From positions 124,001 through 188,000 of the forward strand of contig JBILCU010000001.1 of NCBI GenBank assembly GCA_044352985.1: a stretch of DNA of 64,000 bases. Reading direction: 5' to 3'. The position numbers were made by a program, and so were the translations under genes. Under the pieces are notes generated by a model. The model was not told the DNA's origin, made no database searches, and worked only from the letters and a program-made list of their open reading frames with translations. The DNA comes from JADJDM01 sp044352985 (lineage in GTDB: Bacteria > Bacteroidota > Bacteroidia > B-17B0 > Aurantibacillaceae). This document shows positions 45,860 to 54,724 of this stretch, piece by piece; the stretch's first letter is position 1, and each line of letters begins with the position of its first letter.

Positions 45860-46543
45860 ATGCAAACCGCAATCATCACAGGCGCATCAGGAGGAATTGG
45901 ATTTGAACTTGTTAACCGATTTTTAAATTCAGGCTGGAGAGTAATTGCTATTTCAAGAAATAGCAAAGAATTAGAGAAAATAAAAAGCGAACACATGGTG
46001 TTGCTTAAAGCAGATATAAGTATTAAACAAGAAAGGGAAAGAATTGAAAAAATTTGTTCTACTTTTTCGGATATAAACATTGTTATCAATAATGCTGGCG
46101 CATTTCTAAAAAAAGATTTTTTACTAATTACTGAAGAAGAATTAAGCAATGTTTTTAATGTAAATGTATTTGCGCCTTTTCATTTGATACAAAAATTAAT
46201 TCCAATTTTAAACACAACAAATCGAGCGCATATTGTAAACATAGGTAGTATGGGCGGCTTTCAAGGAAGTGTGAAGTTTTCGGGATTAACAGCATACAGT
46301 TCTTCTAAATTTGCAATTGCAGGATTAACAGAATTGTTGGCAGAAGAATTTAAAAACGAAAATATCTCTTTTAATTGCCTAGCAATTGGAGCAGCGCAAA
46401 CCAAAATGCTTGAAAAAGCTTTCCCAGGATATCAGGCGCCTGTAAGTGGTAAAGAAATGGCCGATTTTATTTTTAATTTTGCCACTCAACAATCAAAATT
46501 TATTAATGGTAAAGTCATTCCGGTATCTGTAACTACACCTTAA
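45860..46543 (+). CDS. short-chain dehydrogenase/reductase
   Basis: 227 residues from ATG 45860 (TTG 45854 adds two). Rossmann fold with TGASGGIG cofactor loop, INNAGAF, catalytic Ser (NIGSMGGFQGS), Tyr and Lys (AYSSSKFAIAGL: YxxxK). The QTKM stretch after the nicotinamide strand is usual. Substrate unknown. The rlmB start follows 10 bp after the stop, probably one transcript. Confidence 0.9.
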   Translation: MQTAIITGASGGIGFELVNRFLNSGWRVIAISRNSKELEKIKSEHMVLLKADISIKQERERIEKICSTFSDINIVINNAGAFLKKDFLLITEEELSNVFNVNVFAPFHLIQKLIPILNTTNRAHIVNIGSMGGFQGSVKFSGLTAYSSSKFAIAGLTELLAEEFKNENISFNCLAIGAAQTKMLEKAFPGYQAPVSGKEMADFIFNFATQQSKFINGKVIPVSVTTP

Positions 46544-46553
46544 TTTTTAACTC

Positions 46554-47315
46554 TTGGAAAAAGAATATTCATCAACACCTGATAATTGCATTTATGGTAT
46601 AAGAGCAGTTATGGAAGCTATAAAAGCAGGAAAAGAAATTGATAAAATTTTAGTGCAAAAAGGTTTATCGAACGATTTATTTAACCAATTAAAAAAAGAA
46701 ATTGCAGGGAAAGAGATTCCCTATCAATTTGTACCTCCTGAAAAAATTAAACGATTAAGTAATGCAAATCATCAAGGTGTAATTGCCTTTTTAGCGAATA
46801 TTACTTACTATAAAACAGATGAATTACTACAAGCTGTTTTTGAAAAAGGCAAAACGCCTTTTGTGTTGATTTTAGATCGAGTTACTGATGTAAGAAACTT
46901 TGGTGCTATTGCTCGAAGTGCCGAATGCGCTGGAATTGATTTTATTATTATTCCTTCGCGCGGAGCAGCTCAAATTAATTCTGATGCTATTAAAACATCT
47001 GCAGGTGCACTACATAGAATTCCGGTTTGCAGAGAGGATAATTTAAAAAACACTATAGAATATTTAAAAGAATCGGGACTTAAAATTTATGCCTGTCACG
47101 AAAAAACAGAAAACACTATTTATAGTTTTGACTATACTGAACCACTTGCAATTATTATGGGCTCAGAAGAAAATGGCATCTCCGGTGAGTATTTAAAACG
47201 ATGCGATGAGCAAATAAAAATTCCTATGGCTGGTACAATTTCATCCTTAAACGTTTCTGTTGCAACAGGAATTGTTTTGTTTGAAGTTTTAAAAAACAGG
47301 TTAAAAATAAATTAA
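46554..47315 (+). CDS. rlmB: 23S rRNA (guanosine(2251)-2'-O)-methyltransferase RlmB
   Basis: 253 residues. SpoU-type trefoil-knot SAM methyltransferase: N-terminal substrate domain (CIYGIRAVMEAIKAGKEIDK), then motif 1 ILDRVTDVRNFGAIARSAEC, motif 2 IIMGSEENGISGEYLKRCD, motif 3 IPMAGTISSLNVSVATGIVL. The start is TTG at 46554: the in-frame stop TAA lies just 3 bp before it and the next ATG would remove part of the N-terminal domain. Confidence 0.92.
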   Translation: MEKEYSSTPDNCIYGIRAVMEAIKAGKEIDKILVQKGLSNDLFNQLKKEIAGKEIPYQFVPPEKIKRLSNANHQGVIAFLANITYYKTDELLQAVFEKGKTPFVLILDRVTDVRNFGAIARSAECAGIDFIIIPSRGAAQINSDAIKTSAGALHRIPVCREDNLKNTIEYLKESGLKIYACHEKTENTIYSFDYTEPLAIIMGSEENGISGEYLKRCDEQIKIPMAGTISSLNVSVATGIVLFEVLKNRLKIN

Positions 47316-47320
47316 AGTCT

Positions 47321-48019
47321 TTACAACATTTCTTTTAGTTGCAGTAAGTTATTTATTTGAGGCACGAGTTTATTTTCAATATCGTTGAGTTTACGACTGA
47401 AATAAATAGAGTTCATGCCAAATTGTTGAGCCCCTAAAATATCTGCATCCCAATCATCTCCAATCATTATTGTTTCTGATTTTAATGCTGAAAGGTGATT
47501 TAATGCAAATTCAAAAATCCCTGGATTTGGTTTATTACATCCTATTTCTTCTGAAATAAAAATATTTTTGAAGTATTTTTTTAAATTACAATTTTCGATT
47601 TTAATGTATTGAATTTCTTTAAACCCATTTGTAATGATATGTAATTGATATTTATTGCTTAAATACTCAAGTATCTCAATTGTACCTTCAACTAATCCTT
47701 TTTGTTGTGGAGATCTCAAAATGTAATTTTCCTCCAATAACAATCCTAATTTTTGATCATCATGCCCAAAATATAACATGGTGTTTGTAAATCGTGATGA
47801 TCTTAACTGTTCTTTTGTGATGGCATTTTTTCTGTACAAAGCCCATAAATCTTCATTAACCAGAAGATATGTTTTATAAAATGCATCTGGCAAACACATA
47901 CATTTTTCAGAAAGCTTGAACTCTTGAATAAGTTCGAAAATTGTTTTTTTGGAGTTGTTTTCAAAATCCCATAAAGTGTTATCTAAATCGAAAAAAATAT
48001 GTTTAGTAGAAGTGTACAC
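47321..48019 (-). CDS. HAD-family phosphatase (YjjG-like)
   Basis: 232 residues. HAD motifs: I FFDLDNTLWDF, II (HIITNGF), III with Lys (CNKPNPGIFEFAL) and IV (IMIGDDWDADILGA). Similar to YjjG pyrimidine-nucleotide 5'-phosphatase in size and motif spacing. It converges with rlmB (5-bp gap). Confidence 0.9.
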   Translation of the reverse strand: MYTSTKHIFFDLDNTLWDFENNSKKTIFELIQEFKLSEKCMCLPDAFYKTYLLVNEDLWALYRKNAITKEQLRSSRFTNTMLYFGHDDQKLGLLLEENYILRSPQQKGLVEGTIEILEYLSNKYQLHIITNGFKEIQYIKIENCNLKKYFKNIFISEEIGCNKPNPGIFEFALNHLSALKSETIMIGDDWDADILGAQQFGMNSIYFSRKLNDIENKLVPQINNLLQLKEML

Positions 48020-48127
48020 TAAATACCATTAATAGGATGTAGAAAGCAATAAAATGAGATACTAATTAGGGTTAACTCAAAAAGTACAATTTAATTATTT
48101 CTAAGTAGACCCTAATTAAATAAGAAA

Positions 48128-49207
48128 TTAATTTCCTTTATAAACATAAACGTTAAATACAAATGGAGAAATACGTTTAATTTGTTCGCTGCGTTTAAGA
48201 CCTCTTAATGCACTTCGTTTAGAAAGCATTAGATCGTTTTTTAAATCATCATCGTGAATACTATTAATGATTTGGTTAATGTAGATAGATTTACTAGCAA
48301 AACTAGTTCCTTCAGCATTTTGGTTTTTACCACTCACTACTCCAATAACATTGCCGTATTCATCGATTAATGGTCCGCCGCTATTGCCCGGATTTAGAGG
48401 TATAGAAATTTGGTACATATTTGTATCTCCTAATCGGGTTGATGAGGAAATGGAACCCTCGCCATAAACAATATCCTGAGAAGGATAACCTAATGTAAAT
48501 ACATTTTCACCTAAATCACTTTCTATTACTTTAAATGAGTATGGTAAATCTCGAAATTTTAAAGCATCGCTGCTATCTATTTTTAAAACAGCAATATCTA
48601 AATGACTGTCAGTATATACAATTCGTGCGGATAGTCTATCTGTACTTTCATTTTCAATAAAAATAGAATCATTTCCTTTAACCAAGTGCAAACTTGTAAT
48701 AAAATACCCTTTATTATTGATGGCAAACCCAGTTCCTGAAAAATTAGCAGGGGTTAATATATTGTTTTTCTTTTTTTCGTTTTTCGAAATTCCTTTTATG
48801 ATTTGATTTTGTGAATTTTTTATGGCGCTAACTTCACGTTTTAATTCTGTATAATCCGAAGATTGTTTTTTAGATAAAAAGCCGCCCGCATTTAATGCAT
48901 ATACAGTTAAAATAACAGTAAATAATGCAACTGATGCCGCAATTGCAGAAATTTGGAAGTAATTTTTTTGATTCTTGTTTATGTGCTGAATATTGTTTTC
49001 TCCAAATTCCTGGTGGTGTATTTTTTTAAGTTTATTCTTAAAATTTTGATTTCTTGCATTTTCCTGTATCACTAAAACAAAGTTTTTATGGTAGTCAAAT
49101 TCTGTTTTTAAAGACGGGTCTTGCGATAAACGTTCTTCAAATGAAGTTCTCTCTTCTTTAGAAAGTAAATCATTTAAATACATATCAAATAAATCAATAT
49201 TTCTCAT
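48128..49207 (-). CDS. membrane fusion: anti-sigma-like N-terminus plus periplasmic trypsin-like protease
   Basis: 359 residues. The N-terminus (~1-70, LFDMYLNDLLSKEERTSFEE) looks like the helical cytoplasmic part of Bacteroidota anti-sigma factors, without the zinc-binding HxxxCxxC motif. One membrane helix (~87-110) then leads to a DegP/S1C-like trypsin fold with a full triad: His174 (FITSLHLV), Asp204 (HLDIAVLKI), Ser276 (NPGNSGGPL). There is no PDZ domain. It begins 3 bp after the sigma gene's stop, so they are co-transcribed. It could sense envelope stress by proteolysis and hold or release the sigma factor; that is inference. Alternative: a plain anchored protease whose N-terminus only resembles an anti-sigma domain. 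Confidence 0.8.
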   Translation of the reverse strand: MRNIDLFDMYLNDLLSKEERTSFEERLSQDPSLKTEFDYHKNFVLVIQENARNQNFKNKLKKIHHQEFGENNIQHINKNQKNYFQISAIAASVALFTVILTVYALNAGGFLSKKQSSDYTELKREVSAIKNSQNQIIKGISKNEKKKNNILTPANFSGTGFAINNKGYFITSLHLVKGNDSIFIENESTDRLSARIVYTDSHLDIAVLKIDSSDALKFRDLPYSFKVIESDLGENVFTLGYPSQDIVYGEGSISSSTRLGDTNMYQISIPLNPGNSGGPLIDEYGNVIGVVSGKNQNAEGTSFASKSIYINQIINSIHDDDLKNDLMLSKRSALRGLKRSEQIKRISPFVFNVYVYKGN

Positions 49208-49210
49208 TTT

Positions 49211-49768
49211 TCAATCATTAAAATACAAACGTTTTAAACGTTGTAAGCATTTATACTTTTGATTTTTTGCATTGTCAGCATTGGTATATCCAAATTTATC
49301 TGCAATCTCTTCCATACTCATCTGACGAATGTAAAAATCTTCGATTAGTGTTTTACACGGCTCACCTAATTCAAGTAAACTCGTATTCATTTTGCTAAAT
49401 TGAACTTCTTTTTCTACATGTTCACTTACTTCATTAGAAACGTCAACATAAGAACCTTCGTCATCCTTTAATTTATATAACGACTTGTTCTTATTGAGCT
49501 GTTTAAGCCATAATCGTTTAGAAATGGAATAAATATACGTTTGCAATGAACACTGTAGCTCAAAGTTATTTTTTTTACAATTATTATAAAGAACTAAAAT
49601 GGTTTCCTGGTAAATATCCTGAGCTTCTTGCTCATTACCATTGTTGTTTAAAACGTGTTTAAGGACAGGAGGATAAAATTTTTTATATAAAGCGTTTAAA
49701 ACTTTATCATCATCTAATTTTAGTCCCGCAATAAAATCACTGTCCGAAAATTGTTTTTTAACAGCCAT
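49211..49768 (-). CDS. ECF-type RNA polymerase sigma factor
   Basis: 185 residues. Region 2 (~20-85: LNALYKKFYPPVLKHVL, AQDIYQETILVLY, LQTYIYSISKRLWLKQL) and region 4 (~130-180: LGEPCKTLIEDFYI, MSMEEIADKFGYTNADN, AKNQKYKCLQRLKRLY). A -7 box TACTTTTG lies upstream (49808-49801). It is the first gene of a two-gene operon with the anti-sigma/trypsin fusion, which points to membrane-signalled control. Confidence 0.9.
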   Translation of the reverse strand: MAVKKQFSDSDFIAGLKLDDDKVLNALYKKFYPPVLKHVLNNNGNEQEAQDIYQETILVLYNNCKKNNFELQCSLQTYIYSISKRLWLKQLNKNKSLYKLKDDEGSYVDVSNEVSEHVEKEVQFSKMNTSLLELGEPCKTLIEDFYIRQMSMEEIADKFGYTNADNAKNQKYKCLQRLKRLYFND

Positions 49769-49800
49769 AAGCCATTCAAATTCTTAATACTTTAATTATG

Positions 49801-49808
49801 CAAAAGTA
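49801..49808 (-). promoter_or_regulatory. -7 promoter box of the sigma factor/protease operon
   Basis: TACTTTTG on the minus strand fits TAnnTTTG, 32 nt before the ATG at 49768. No TTTG at the proper -33 spacing, so it may need another sigma factor or be activated. Confidence 0.4.
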
Positions 49809-49883
49809 ACCCAATTGGTGAGATTTACTAAAAACATCTGTTTTTAATGATTTTTAAAGTAGATCAACAAATTAATAATAAGA

Positions 49884-50909
49884 TTAATTTAAACTTAATT
49901 CGCCTCTTAAGTTTTTAGATAATAATTCCTTCTTTTTAGTTAAGCTTAAAGGAAGCGCAAGCACATACATTAATTTAGTTACTGCGGCTTCAAGAGTAAT
50001 ATCCTCCCCGCTTAATACGCCAACTTTTTTCAACAAAGAACTTGTTTCGTATTTTCCTTGTATTACACTACCTTCTAAACATTGAGTAACATTATAAATA
50101 ATGATATTATTTTTCACGGCTTGTGCAATTTCATTAATAAACCATTCTTCTGTTGGAGCATTACCTGCGCCAAAAGTATGTAATACAACCGCTTTTAGTC
50201 CTGTAATTTTTAAAATGGAAGAAGTTATTTTTTTGCTGATACCTGGAAAAAGGGGAAGAATAACAATGTCATTGTCCAAATGCTTATGTACAATTAATTT
50301 CTTTTTATTTCTTTTTAAGATATAATTCGAATTGTATTCAATATTCACTCCAGCTTCAGCAAGTACAGCGTAATTAGGTGATTTAAATGCGTCAAAGTGT
50401 GCAGCATTATATTTTAACGTTCGATTACCTCTATACAATTCATATTCAAAATAAACAGCTACTTCGGGTACTGCAGGTTGGTTGTTAATTTTGGCGGCAG
50501 CTATTTCAATTGCAGTAATTAAATTTTCTTTTCCATCTGTTCTAATAATTCCAATTGGCAACTGCGATCCGGTTAAAATAACAGGCTTTCCTAAATTTTC
50601 AAGCATAAAGCTGAGTGCAGAAGCAGTATATGCCATTGTATCTGATCCGTGCAAAATAACAAAACCATCGAATTTTTGATAATTTGTTTCTATGATTTCC
50701 GCCAATTGAATCCAAATTCGCGGATGCATATTGCTACTATCAATAGGCTCTTTAAATGAAATGCTTTCTAGAGTAACAGAAAGGCGCATCAACTCTGGCA
50801 CCTCGTTTTTTAAATGTTTAAAATCAAATGGCTTTAGTGCACCTGTGGCATGGCTCTGCACCATGCCAATAGTTCCACCCGTATAGATTAATAAGATTTT
50901 AGCACTCAT
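49884..50909 (-). CDS. ansA: type I (cytoplasmic) L-asparaginase
   Basis: 341 residues. Hydrolyses asparagine to aspartate and ammonia. First catalytic Thr in LLIYTGGTIGM, second in FVILHGSDTMAYTASALSFM (TxxxS-DT motif), and KPVILTGSQLPIG. No signal peptide, which separates it from the periplasmic type II enzymes; the C-terminal domain (VLHTFGAGNAPTE) is complete. Confidence 0.93.
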   Translation of the reverse strand: MSAKILLIYTGGTIGMVQSHATGALKPFDFKHLKNEVPELMRLSVTLESISFKEPIDSSNMHPRIWIQLAEIIETNYQKFDGFVILHGSDTMAYTASALSFMLENLGKPVILTGSQLPIGIIRTDGKENLITAIEIAAAKINNQPAVPEVAVYFEYELYRGNRTLKYNAAHFDAFKSPNYAVLAEAGVNIEYNSNYILKRNKKKLIVHKHLDNDIVILPLFPGISKKITSSILKITGLKAVVLHTFGAGNAPTEEWFINEIAQAVKNNIIIYNVTQCLEGSVIQGKYETSSLLKKVGVLSGEDITLEAAVTKLMYVLALPLSLTKKKELLSKNLRGELSLN

Positions 50910-50949
50910 GATAATAAAAAACTAACAAATAGCTTTTTATTTTAATTAA

Positions 50950-51342
50950 TTAAAACGGTAAATCGTCTTCAGCAGTTGTTTTACTGAAATCGGAAACAAT
51001 AGCCGTTGCAGGGTTAACATCTGCAGTGGTAGTTGCTTGTGTCGCTGAAGCTGATTTTTGATTTTGAACACGCTCAATTCTCCAGGCATCAATAGTATTA
51101 AAGTACTTTACATCGCCTTGCGGACTTGTCCATTCTCGTCCTCTTAAATTAAACGAAACTTTAACTTCTTCACCTACATTGTAATTATCGATAATTGATG
51201 TTTTATCTTGCGTTAATTGAAATGTAACATGTTGTGGATATTGTGATGTTTGATCGATTGTTAGTACAAACTCTCTTTTTTTGAAGCTGTCTTTTACCTG
51301 TTGTGTTTCTTGTTTTACTTTTAAAATTCCTGTAACGTCCAT
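50950..51342 (-). CDS. DUF3127 (OB-fold-like) protein
   Basis: 130 residues. A single beta-rich domain (~1-95: VTGILKVKQETQQVKDSFKK, REFVLTIDQTSQYPQ, NVGEEVKVSFNLRGREW, YFNTIDAWRIERV) followed by an Ala/Thr-rich, acidic tail ending DDLPF. The acidic DDLPF end is like that of single-strand DNA-binding proteins, where it recruits partners; DUF3127 has an OB-like fold, so nucleic-acid binding is a reasonable guess. Function unproven. Confidence 0.85.
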   Translation of the reverse strand: MDVTGILKVKQETQQVKDSFKKREFVLTIDQTSQYPQHVTFQLTQDKTSIIDNYNVGEEVKVSFNLRGREWTSPQGDVKYFNTIDAWRIERVQNQKSASATQATTTADVNPATAIVSDFSKTTAEDDLPF

Positions 51343-51372
51343 TTTTCTTGATTTTTTATATGTTATTGATAT

Positions 51373-52233
51373 TTAATTTTTATAAAGAATTAATGCCCAT
51401 GCCTCTTTAACTTTATTTTCGTTAAGGAGGTTTTTAACCTTTTCATGAAGTTGATTATCATCGAAAATTCCGTTTGCAACTTCTTTCATGTGATTAATTT
51501 CTTCGGCATCTGGCAATACTTCTATATTACCTAACATCCCTAAATGATTTCCTGTTAGTACCGTACTGTTTTTTATTTTTGCAGGAAGGGCATCTACGCC
51601 AATTCCTAAGGTTGTAATTGGCTTTTCTAACTCAAATAATGCGTCGCCGCTTGCTCTGCAATACCAATTACCTCCCATGCGAGCCACTAAATCTATTTTT
51701 TGCTGATCAATGTTTTTTGTAGCGCCAAGCACTTCTTCATTAATATGAATCATTTGGACTTCAGAAAAAATTAAGTTCCCTGCGCCACCCGTTTTTCCTA
51801 ACTCTTTTACTTCGGTTACTTTACACTCTAATTGCACAGGAGATTCAGCAACTCTGAATGGTTTAACCGTAACAGATGGAATTTTTGTAAATCCTGATTT
51901 TATAAATTCATCTGTTCCTTTTGAATAAGGACTACTGGCCAACGACATTTGTTGAACCATATTATAGGTTACAACATTAATTACTACTTCAGGCACCTCT
52001 AAAACATTATCATGAGAATGTTTTGTTTCACCCGTTCTACCGCTTCTGTTCGGTGAGAAAATTAAAATTGGCGGATTTGATGAAAACACATTAAAGAAAC
52101 TGAATGGTGCCAAATTAGGACGTCCTTCTTTATCAATTGTACTTGCAAAGGCAATTGGCCTAGGTCCCACAGCCCCCATTAAATAAGCATGGAGCTGAGG
52201 TATCGGAAGTGTTTTTGGATCAATACTTAACAT
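51373..52233 (-). CDS. flavin reductase-like FMN-binding protein
   Basis: 286 residues. Flavin_Reduct domain (~10-200): AVGPRPIAFASTIDKEGRPN, APFSFFNVFSSNPP, KHSHDNVLEVPEVVINVV, and AESPVQLECKVTEVKELG. Members use NAD(P)H to reduce FMN or act in flavoprotein partnerships; the specific reaction cannot be told. The ~80-residue C-terminal extension is common in the Bacteroidota form. Separated from accC by a terminator. Confidence 0.88.
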   Translation of the reverse strand: MLSIDPKTLPIPQLHAYLMGAVGPRPIAFASTIDKEGRPNLAPFSFFNVFSSNPPILIFSPNRSGRTGETKHSHDNVLEVPEVVINVVTYNMVQQMSLASSPYSKGTDEFIKSGFTKIPSVTVKPFRVAESPVQLECKVTEVKELGKTGGAGNLIFSEVQMIHINEEVLGATKNIDQQKIDLVARMGGNWYCRASGDALFELEKPITTLGIGVDALPAKIKNSTVLTGNHLGMLGNIEVLPDAEEINHMKEVANGIFDDNQLHEKVKNLLNENKVKEAWALILYKN

Positions 52234-52326
52234 TATTCAAAATTAAGGCATTCCTTTTAAAATCTCGCAAGTTAATTGCTAAAGAATATAAACAATTTTA
52301 ATTGTTTTTGACAATTTGTTTAAACT

Positions 52327-52353
52327 AAAAAGCCGCGACATGCACGGCTTTTT
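52327..52353 (-). terminator. rho-independent terminator after accC
   Basis: AAAAAGCCG / CGGCTTTTT with a 9-nt loop; it follows the accC stop (52374) on the minus strand and ends the fatty-acid gene cluster. Confidence 0.85.
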
Positions 52354-52373
52354 AAATTGAATCTAAAGGTTGA

Positions 52374-53714
52374 TTATTCTTTTAAATCAAACGATTCTAA
52401 AAACTTTGTTGTATAATTTCCTTTACGGAATTCTTCATTTTGCATTAAACGTAAATGAAAAGGAATGGTAGTTTTGATGCCTTCAATAACATATTCACTT
52501 AACGCGCGTTGCATTTTAGAAATGGCTTCCTCACGAGTTTGTGCAACGGTAATTAATTTGCCAATCATACTATCATAATTTGGAGGAATGGTGTAACCAC
52601 TGTAAACGTGACTATCTACACGAATACCATGACCTCCGGGAGTATGAAGTGTTGTAATTTTTCCTGGCGAAGGAATAAAATTCATAAATGGATTTTCTGC
52701 ATTAATACGGCACTCAATAGCATGCAACTGCGGATAATAATTTTTTCCTGAAATTGGAACACCAGCAGCTACTAAGATTTGTTCACGAATTAAGTCGTAA
52801 TCAATTACCTCTTCGGTAATTGGATGTTCAACTTGAATACGTGTATTCATTTCCATGAAATAGAAATTACGGTGTTTATCCACTAAAAATTCAACAGTTC
52901 CTACGCCTTCATAACCAATAGATAATGCAGCTTTTACAGCAGCTTCTCCCATTGCATCACGTAATTCAGGAGTCATAAACGGCGAAGGAGTTTCTTCTAC
53001 CAATTTTTGATGGCGGCGCTGAATGGAGCAATCTCTTTCACTTAAGTGACAAGCTTTCCCATATTGATCACCAACTACTTGAATTTCGATATGACGAGGC
53101 TCTTCAATGAATTTTTCCATATACATTGCGCCATTTCCAAAAGCTGCTTCTGCCTCTTTACTTGCAGATTCAAAGTTTGGAGCTAAATCTTCTTCTTTCC
53201 AGATGATGCGCATTCCGCGCCCACCGCCACCTGCGGTAGCTTTAATAATTACAGGATAACCAATTTCTCTTGCTTCCTTAATTGCCTGATTAACATCTTC
53301 CAATAAGCCTTCAGAACCTGGGACACAAGGAACACCTGCTTTAATCATTGTAGCTTTAGCGTTACTTTTATCACCCATTTGATTAATCATTTCGGGAGAT
53401 GCGCCAATAAATTTTATTTTGTGGTCGCGGCAAATAGCTGAAAATTTAGCGTTTTCAGATAAAAATCCGTAGCCAGGATGAATGGCGTCGGCATTTGTTA
53501 TTTCTGCAGCAGCAATAATATTTGCCATATTCAGATAAGAATCTTTACTTGGCGGAGGGCCAATACAAACAGCTTCATCAGCAAATTTAACGTGCAACGA
53601 TTCTTTATCAGCAGTAGAATAAACAGATACTGTTTTAATTCCCATTTCTTTGCAGGTACGAATTACACGTAGCGCAATTTCTCCACGATTGGCAATCAAT
53701 ATTTTTTTAAACAT
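52374..53714 (-). CDS. accC: acetyl-CoA carboxylase, biotin carboxylase subunit
   Basis: 446 residues. ATP-dependent carboxylation of the biotin on AccB, first step of fatty-acid synthesis. Biotin-carboxylase N domain (KILIANRGEIALRVIRTCKE), ATP-grasp with glycine loop VIIKATAGGGGRGM, metal ligands in FYFMEMNTRIQVEHPITE and catalytic ERDCSIQRRHQKL; C domain ends ...SFDLKE. Length equals stand-alone AccC. A four-helix-bundle relic separates it from accB. Confidence 0.95.
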   Translation of the reverse strand: MFKKILIANRGEIALRVIRTCKEMGIKTVSVYSTADKESLHVKFADEAVCIGPPPSKDSYLNMANIIAAAEITNADAIHPGYGFLSENAKFSAICRDHKIKFIGASPEMINQMGDKSNAKATMIKAGVPCVPGSEGLLEDVNQAIKEAREIGYPVIIKATAGGGGRGMRIIWKEEDLAPNFESASKEAEAAFGNGAMYMEKFIEEPRHIEIQVVGDQYGKACHLSERDCSIQRRHQKLVEETPSPFMTPELRDAMGEAAVKAALSIGYEGVGTVEFLVDKHRNFYFMEMNTRIQVEHPITEEVIDYDLIREQILVAAGVPISGKNYYPQLHAIECRINAENPFMNFIPSPGKITTLHTPGGHGIRVDSHVYSGYTIPPNYDSMIGKLITVAQTREEAISKMQRALSEYVIEGIKTTIPFHLRLMQNEEFRKGNYTTKFLESFDLKE

Positions 53715-53763
53715 AGTGTTAATTATTTAATGTGTATATTAACTAATGTGCTGATTATTTTAA

Positions 53764-54120
53764 TTATGATTTTTTGTTTTTTGAACTTGAGATAATTTTA
53801 CCTAAAATCTTACAAATCACTTCTAAATCTAATAGTATCTTATCGTTTTTTAAATATCCCATTTTAAAACATATTTATAACCAGTATTTCGTTTCCTCGG
53901 CTTCCTTAGCAGCAATTTTTAGTTTATGAATAAAGTCAGCCTTGCTTTCGGCGCTTTGCGACTCATAAATATTTGCTCCAATGGAAGTACCAGATTTACT
54001 TAATTGATTAGCAATGGTAAATTTTCTTTTTTCCTGCAAATCATCCGTTAATTTTAAAATTTCAATTGCAAAATTGAACGAGTGTTTTAAAATTGGATTA
54101 TCTGCTTGATTATAAGTCAT
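53764..54120 (-). pseudogene. four-helix-bundle (23S rRNA IVP-like) protein with premature stop
   Basis: The first 81 codons encode a four-helix-bundle protein (FNFAIEILKLTDDLQEKRKF, QLSKSGTSIGANIYESQSAE, KLKIAAKEAEETKYWL). A TAA at 53875-53877 ends it right after KYWL, where the family continues. In the same frame after the stop the lost C-terminal helix is still readable (GYLKNDKILLDLEVICKILG ...), up to TAA 53764-53766, giving ~118 residues, the family's normal length. So one nonsense change has cut the gene (or the stop is read through). It sits between accB and accC. Confidence 0.8.
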
Positions 54121-54189
54121 CCCACTATCCTTTACAAATTAATTTAAGGCTGTTTCATTAGCACATTAACCAATTAGCTCAATTATAAA

Positions 54190-54690
54190 TTAAGAAGGAT
54201 CTACTAAGAATAACGGCTGATCGTATTCAACTGGTGTAGCATCGTTAACCAACACTTTTACGATTTTTCCTTTAACTTCACTTTCAATCTCATTGAACAA
54301 CTTCATTGCTTCGATGATACAAACTGTTTTGCCAGGAGTAATTTCATCTCCAACATTAACAAATAACGGTTTATCAGGCCCTGGAGAGCGATAAAACGTT
54401 CCGATCATAGGTGATTTAACGGTTACGTATTTACTGTCATCATTTGCTGGCACTGCAGGTTTTGCCTCTGCCGATTTATCTGCTACAGGAGAGGGAGAAA
54501 CAGCTACAGGAGCTGGAGCTGCAATTTGCTGAACAGGAGCAGGAACAGCTGTTTGATATACAACTGCCGGAGCATCTCTACGTGTGTTAGTTTTAATTAC
54601 AATTTTAACTTCTTTTGTTTCTAATTCCACTTCACTAACTCCTGATTTAGATACGAATTTAATCAGGTCTTGAATTTCGTTTAGTTTCAT
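54190..54690 (-). CDS. accB: acetyl-CoA carboxylase biotin carboxyl carrier protein
   Basis: 166 residues. N-terminal helix, a flexible Ala/Pro-rich linker (~40-85), and a C-terminal biotinyl domain with the biotin-attachment Lys130 in IIEAMKLFNE. It shuttles carboxybiotin from AccC to the carboxyltransferase. Located downstream of fabH in the same direction. Confidence 0.95.
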   Translation of the reverse strand: MKLNEIQDLIKFVSKSGVSEVELETKEVKIVIKTNTRRDAPAVVYQTAVPAPVQQIAAPAPVAVSPSPVADKSAEAKPAVPANDDSKYVTVKSPMIGTFYRSPGPDKPLFVNVGDEITPGKTVCIIEAMKLFNEIESEVKGKIVKVLVNDATPVEYDQPLFLVDPS

Positions 54691-54724
54691 TTTTTAATTG
54701 TGTTTATTGTTAGTTGTTTCTAAA

